This document shows positions 62,888 to 64,000 of a DNA stretch of 64,000 bases, in pieces. The notes beneath the pieces are model-generated. The model did not search any database, was not told where the DNA came from, and saw only the letters and a list, made by a program, of their open reading frames with translations. The DNA comes from Stictocephala bisonia (taxonomy: Eukaryota > Arthropoda > Insecta > Hemiptera > Membracidae): positions 67,501 through 131,500 of the forward strand of contig JAQJVL010000031.1 of NCBI GenBank assembly GCA_035578905.1, given 5' to 3'. The number at the start of each line of letters is the position of its first letter. Position 1 is the stretch's first letter. The translations under genes and the position numbers were made by a program.

Positions 62888-62975
62888 TCATCAGCAGCCA
62901 CACAACAGGGCAATCTGATGTATCTGTACTGCGAAGAAAAAATAAATTAAAACGATCTCTTCCCAGTTTTAACAA

Positions 62976-64000
62976 TCATTGTTTGAACATTTTTTTATAC
63001 GTATTATAACTGCAAGGGTGTGGATTTTTTATTTGCGACGGTAGTTTGGAATAAACAGTGTTGACAATGTAATGTGATGAGATTGACGTAATAGTTTTGA
63101 ACAATCTAGTTGGGTGGAAACTAATGTTTAACGCGGCTCTCATTGAGTACGGATATGTTACTTCGTTAAACAAATTTTCTTTATTTTTAAATGTGTATGA
63201 AATAACTATCCTTAGATAAAGCTGAAAAAATTTAGCAATTTAAATTCTTCAAAGAGTAAGTCTGTGGAAAAACATGAGTTTTTCTGCAAGGCAGCTTTAA
63301 TGATTGATTCCTGAGTAATTTTTAATTGAGGTATCACCCCTTTATGTTTATTCTTAATGCCTCGGTAACACGCGCCCCATGCCAAATTATCATATTGCAA
63401 CAATGATTGAATGTAAGCAAAATAAACAATTTTTAACAAATCAGGTGAAAGTACACTTTATTAAGTGAAGAAAAATATAATTGAAATTCTGAAGTCTGCC
63501 ATTTAAGTACGATATATGAACATTATATTTCAAGCGGTTGTCAAAAATGAGCCCTAAACACCTATATTCAGATACAATCAGGACATATTCACACACCCCT
63601 GCTGACCACCACATGAATGCAAGTACAGTTCCACATTGCTGGATTACAGTCGGCTCTAATAGAAATTGGCATACATTTTGTTTTTGACAAATTTAAAGAT
63701 AACCAACTTTGATTAAACCAACGCTTGAAAGCGAGTAACCCCATCTCCGCCAGACGGACAGCCTCCTCCCAGCCACTGCCTTCAAAAAACCAAACCAGGA
63801 CCATCTGCGTAAAGAAAAATCTGCTCCCCCTCCGTTTTTTTAGACAACCCAAGTTATTCACAAATATCTATAAAGTAGAGGGCCCAGCACACTACCCTGC
63901 AAAACTCGATAGTCAATTGTCATCCTAGTACTGCCTTGTCCGTTAGTTGAAACGATTTGATGACGATCGTTAAGGTAACTGTTAAACAAATAAAATTCCG
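62976..64000 (-). mobile_element. LINE, RT core to C-terminus, running off the window
   Basis: On the minus strand from the window edge: SYLNDRHQIVSTNGQGSTRM, then DYRVLQGSVLGPLL near 63880-63920. The catalytic FADD is degraded to a FLYADGP-like reading near 63815. It is followed by FEGSGWEEAVRLAEMGLLAF, SWLSLNLSKTKCMPISIRAD (63650-63800), LQYDNLAWGACYRGI (63340-63400), LKITQESIIKAALQ, and the C-terminal block NEVTYPYSMRAALN..VYSKLPSQIKN with a stop at 62976. It is the same family as 5040-6930 (KTKxMPI, LxxxxLAWG). Several frameshifts; the endonuclease part, if present, lies beyond 64000. Confidence 0.87.

Noticed and set aside
62519..62950. Frames of 131 and 143 codons with 12-residue repeats
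   Set aside because: The 36-base unit is a multiple of three and lacks stops, so open frames follow automatically. No start context or conservation evidence.

Overview
This is eukaryotic nuclear DNA, strongly AT-rich and almost entirely made of mobile elements, their relics and tandem repeats. I found no host gene with recognisable exons, no rRNA and no convincing functional tRNA. The mix points to an arthropod, most likely an insect with a large, repeat-rich genome: Jockey/CR1-type LINEs, a mariner relic, Helitrons with CTAG ends, tRNA-derived SINE-like pieces and TTAGG-type (insect telomere) motifs. A hemipteran is my guess; the sequence alone does not prove it.

Layout. 1-5 kb: a long (CA)n/(GCAC)n tract, then AT-rich DNA. 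5.0-7.0 kb: a decayed minus-strand LINE split by (AT)n, then a G-rich minisatellite. 9.4-10.7 kb: a mariner relic with both ends. 11.0-11.9 kb: a minus-strand Helitron. 12.9-13.4 and 18.0-18.8 kb: minus-strand LINE pieces. 14.0-14.8 kb: a 125-bp tandem array. 19.9-22.4 kb: two arrays of one 172-bp repeat in opposite orientation around a short core, like a Foldback element. 23.94-26.27 kb: a DNA transposon bounded by CACTG inverted ends and carrying the only long intact reading frame, 565 codons. 28.6-29.6 kb: minus-strand LINE. 34.8-35.3 and 42.5-42.9 kb: plus-strand LINE pieces. 43.7-46.05 kb: a longer Helitron-like element with an internal 184-bp array. 50.4-52.3 kb: about 32 copies of a 62-bp satellite. 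52.8-53.3 and 56.6-57.1 kb: two copies of one short Helitron in opposite orientation. 55.1-56.15 kb: a LINE broken by a near-perfect hairpin. 57.4-57.7 kb: a 57-bp palindromic array. 59.6-60.0 kb: a foldback element filled with TTAGG-like sequence. 61.3-61.8 kb: a LINE RNase H tail. 63.0-64.0 kb: a minus-strand LINE running off the window.

Nothing here looks like a set of cooperating genes. The 565-aa protein is the only candidate for a working product, probably a transposase acting on its own CACTG ends. The Helitrons carry no coding capacity and would need replicase/helicase supplied from elsewhere. The most interesting unifying signal is a 36-bp minisatellite, scattered over at least eight loci on both strands with its period kept, whose unit includes GGG runs able to form G-quadruplexes.
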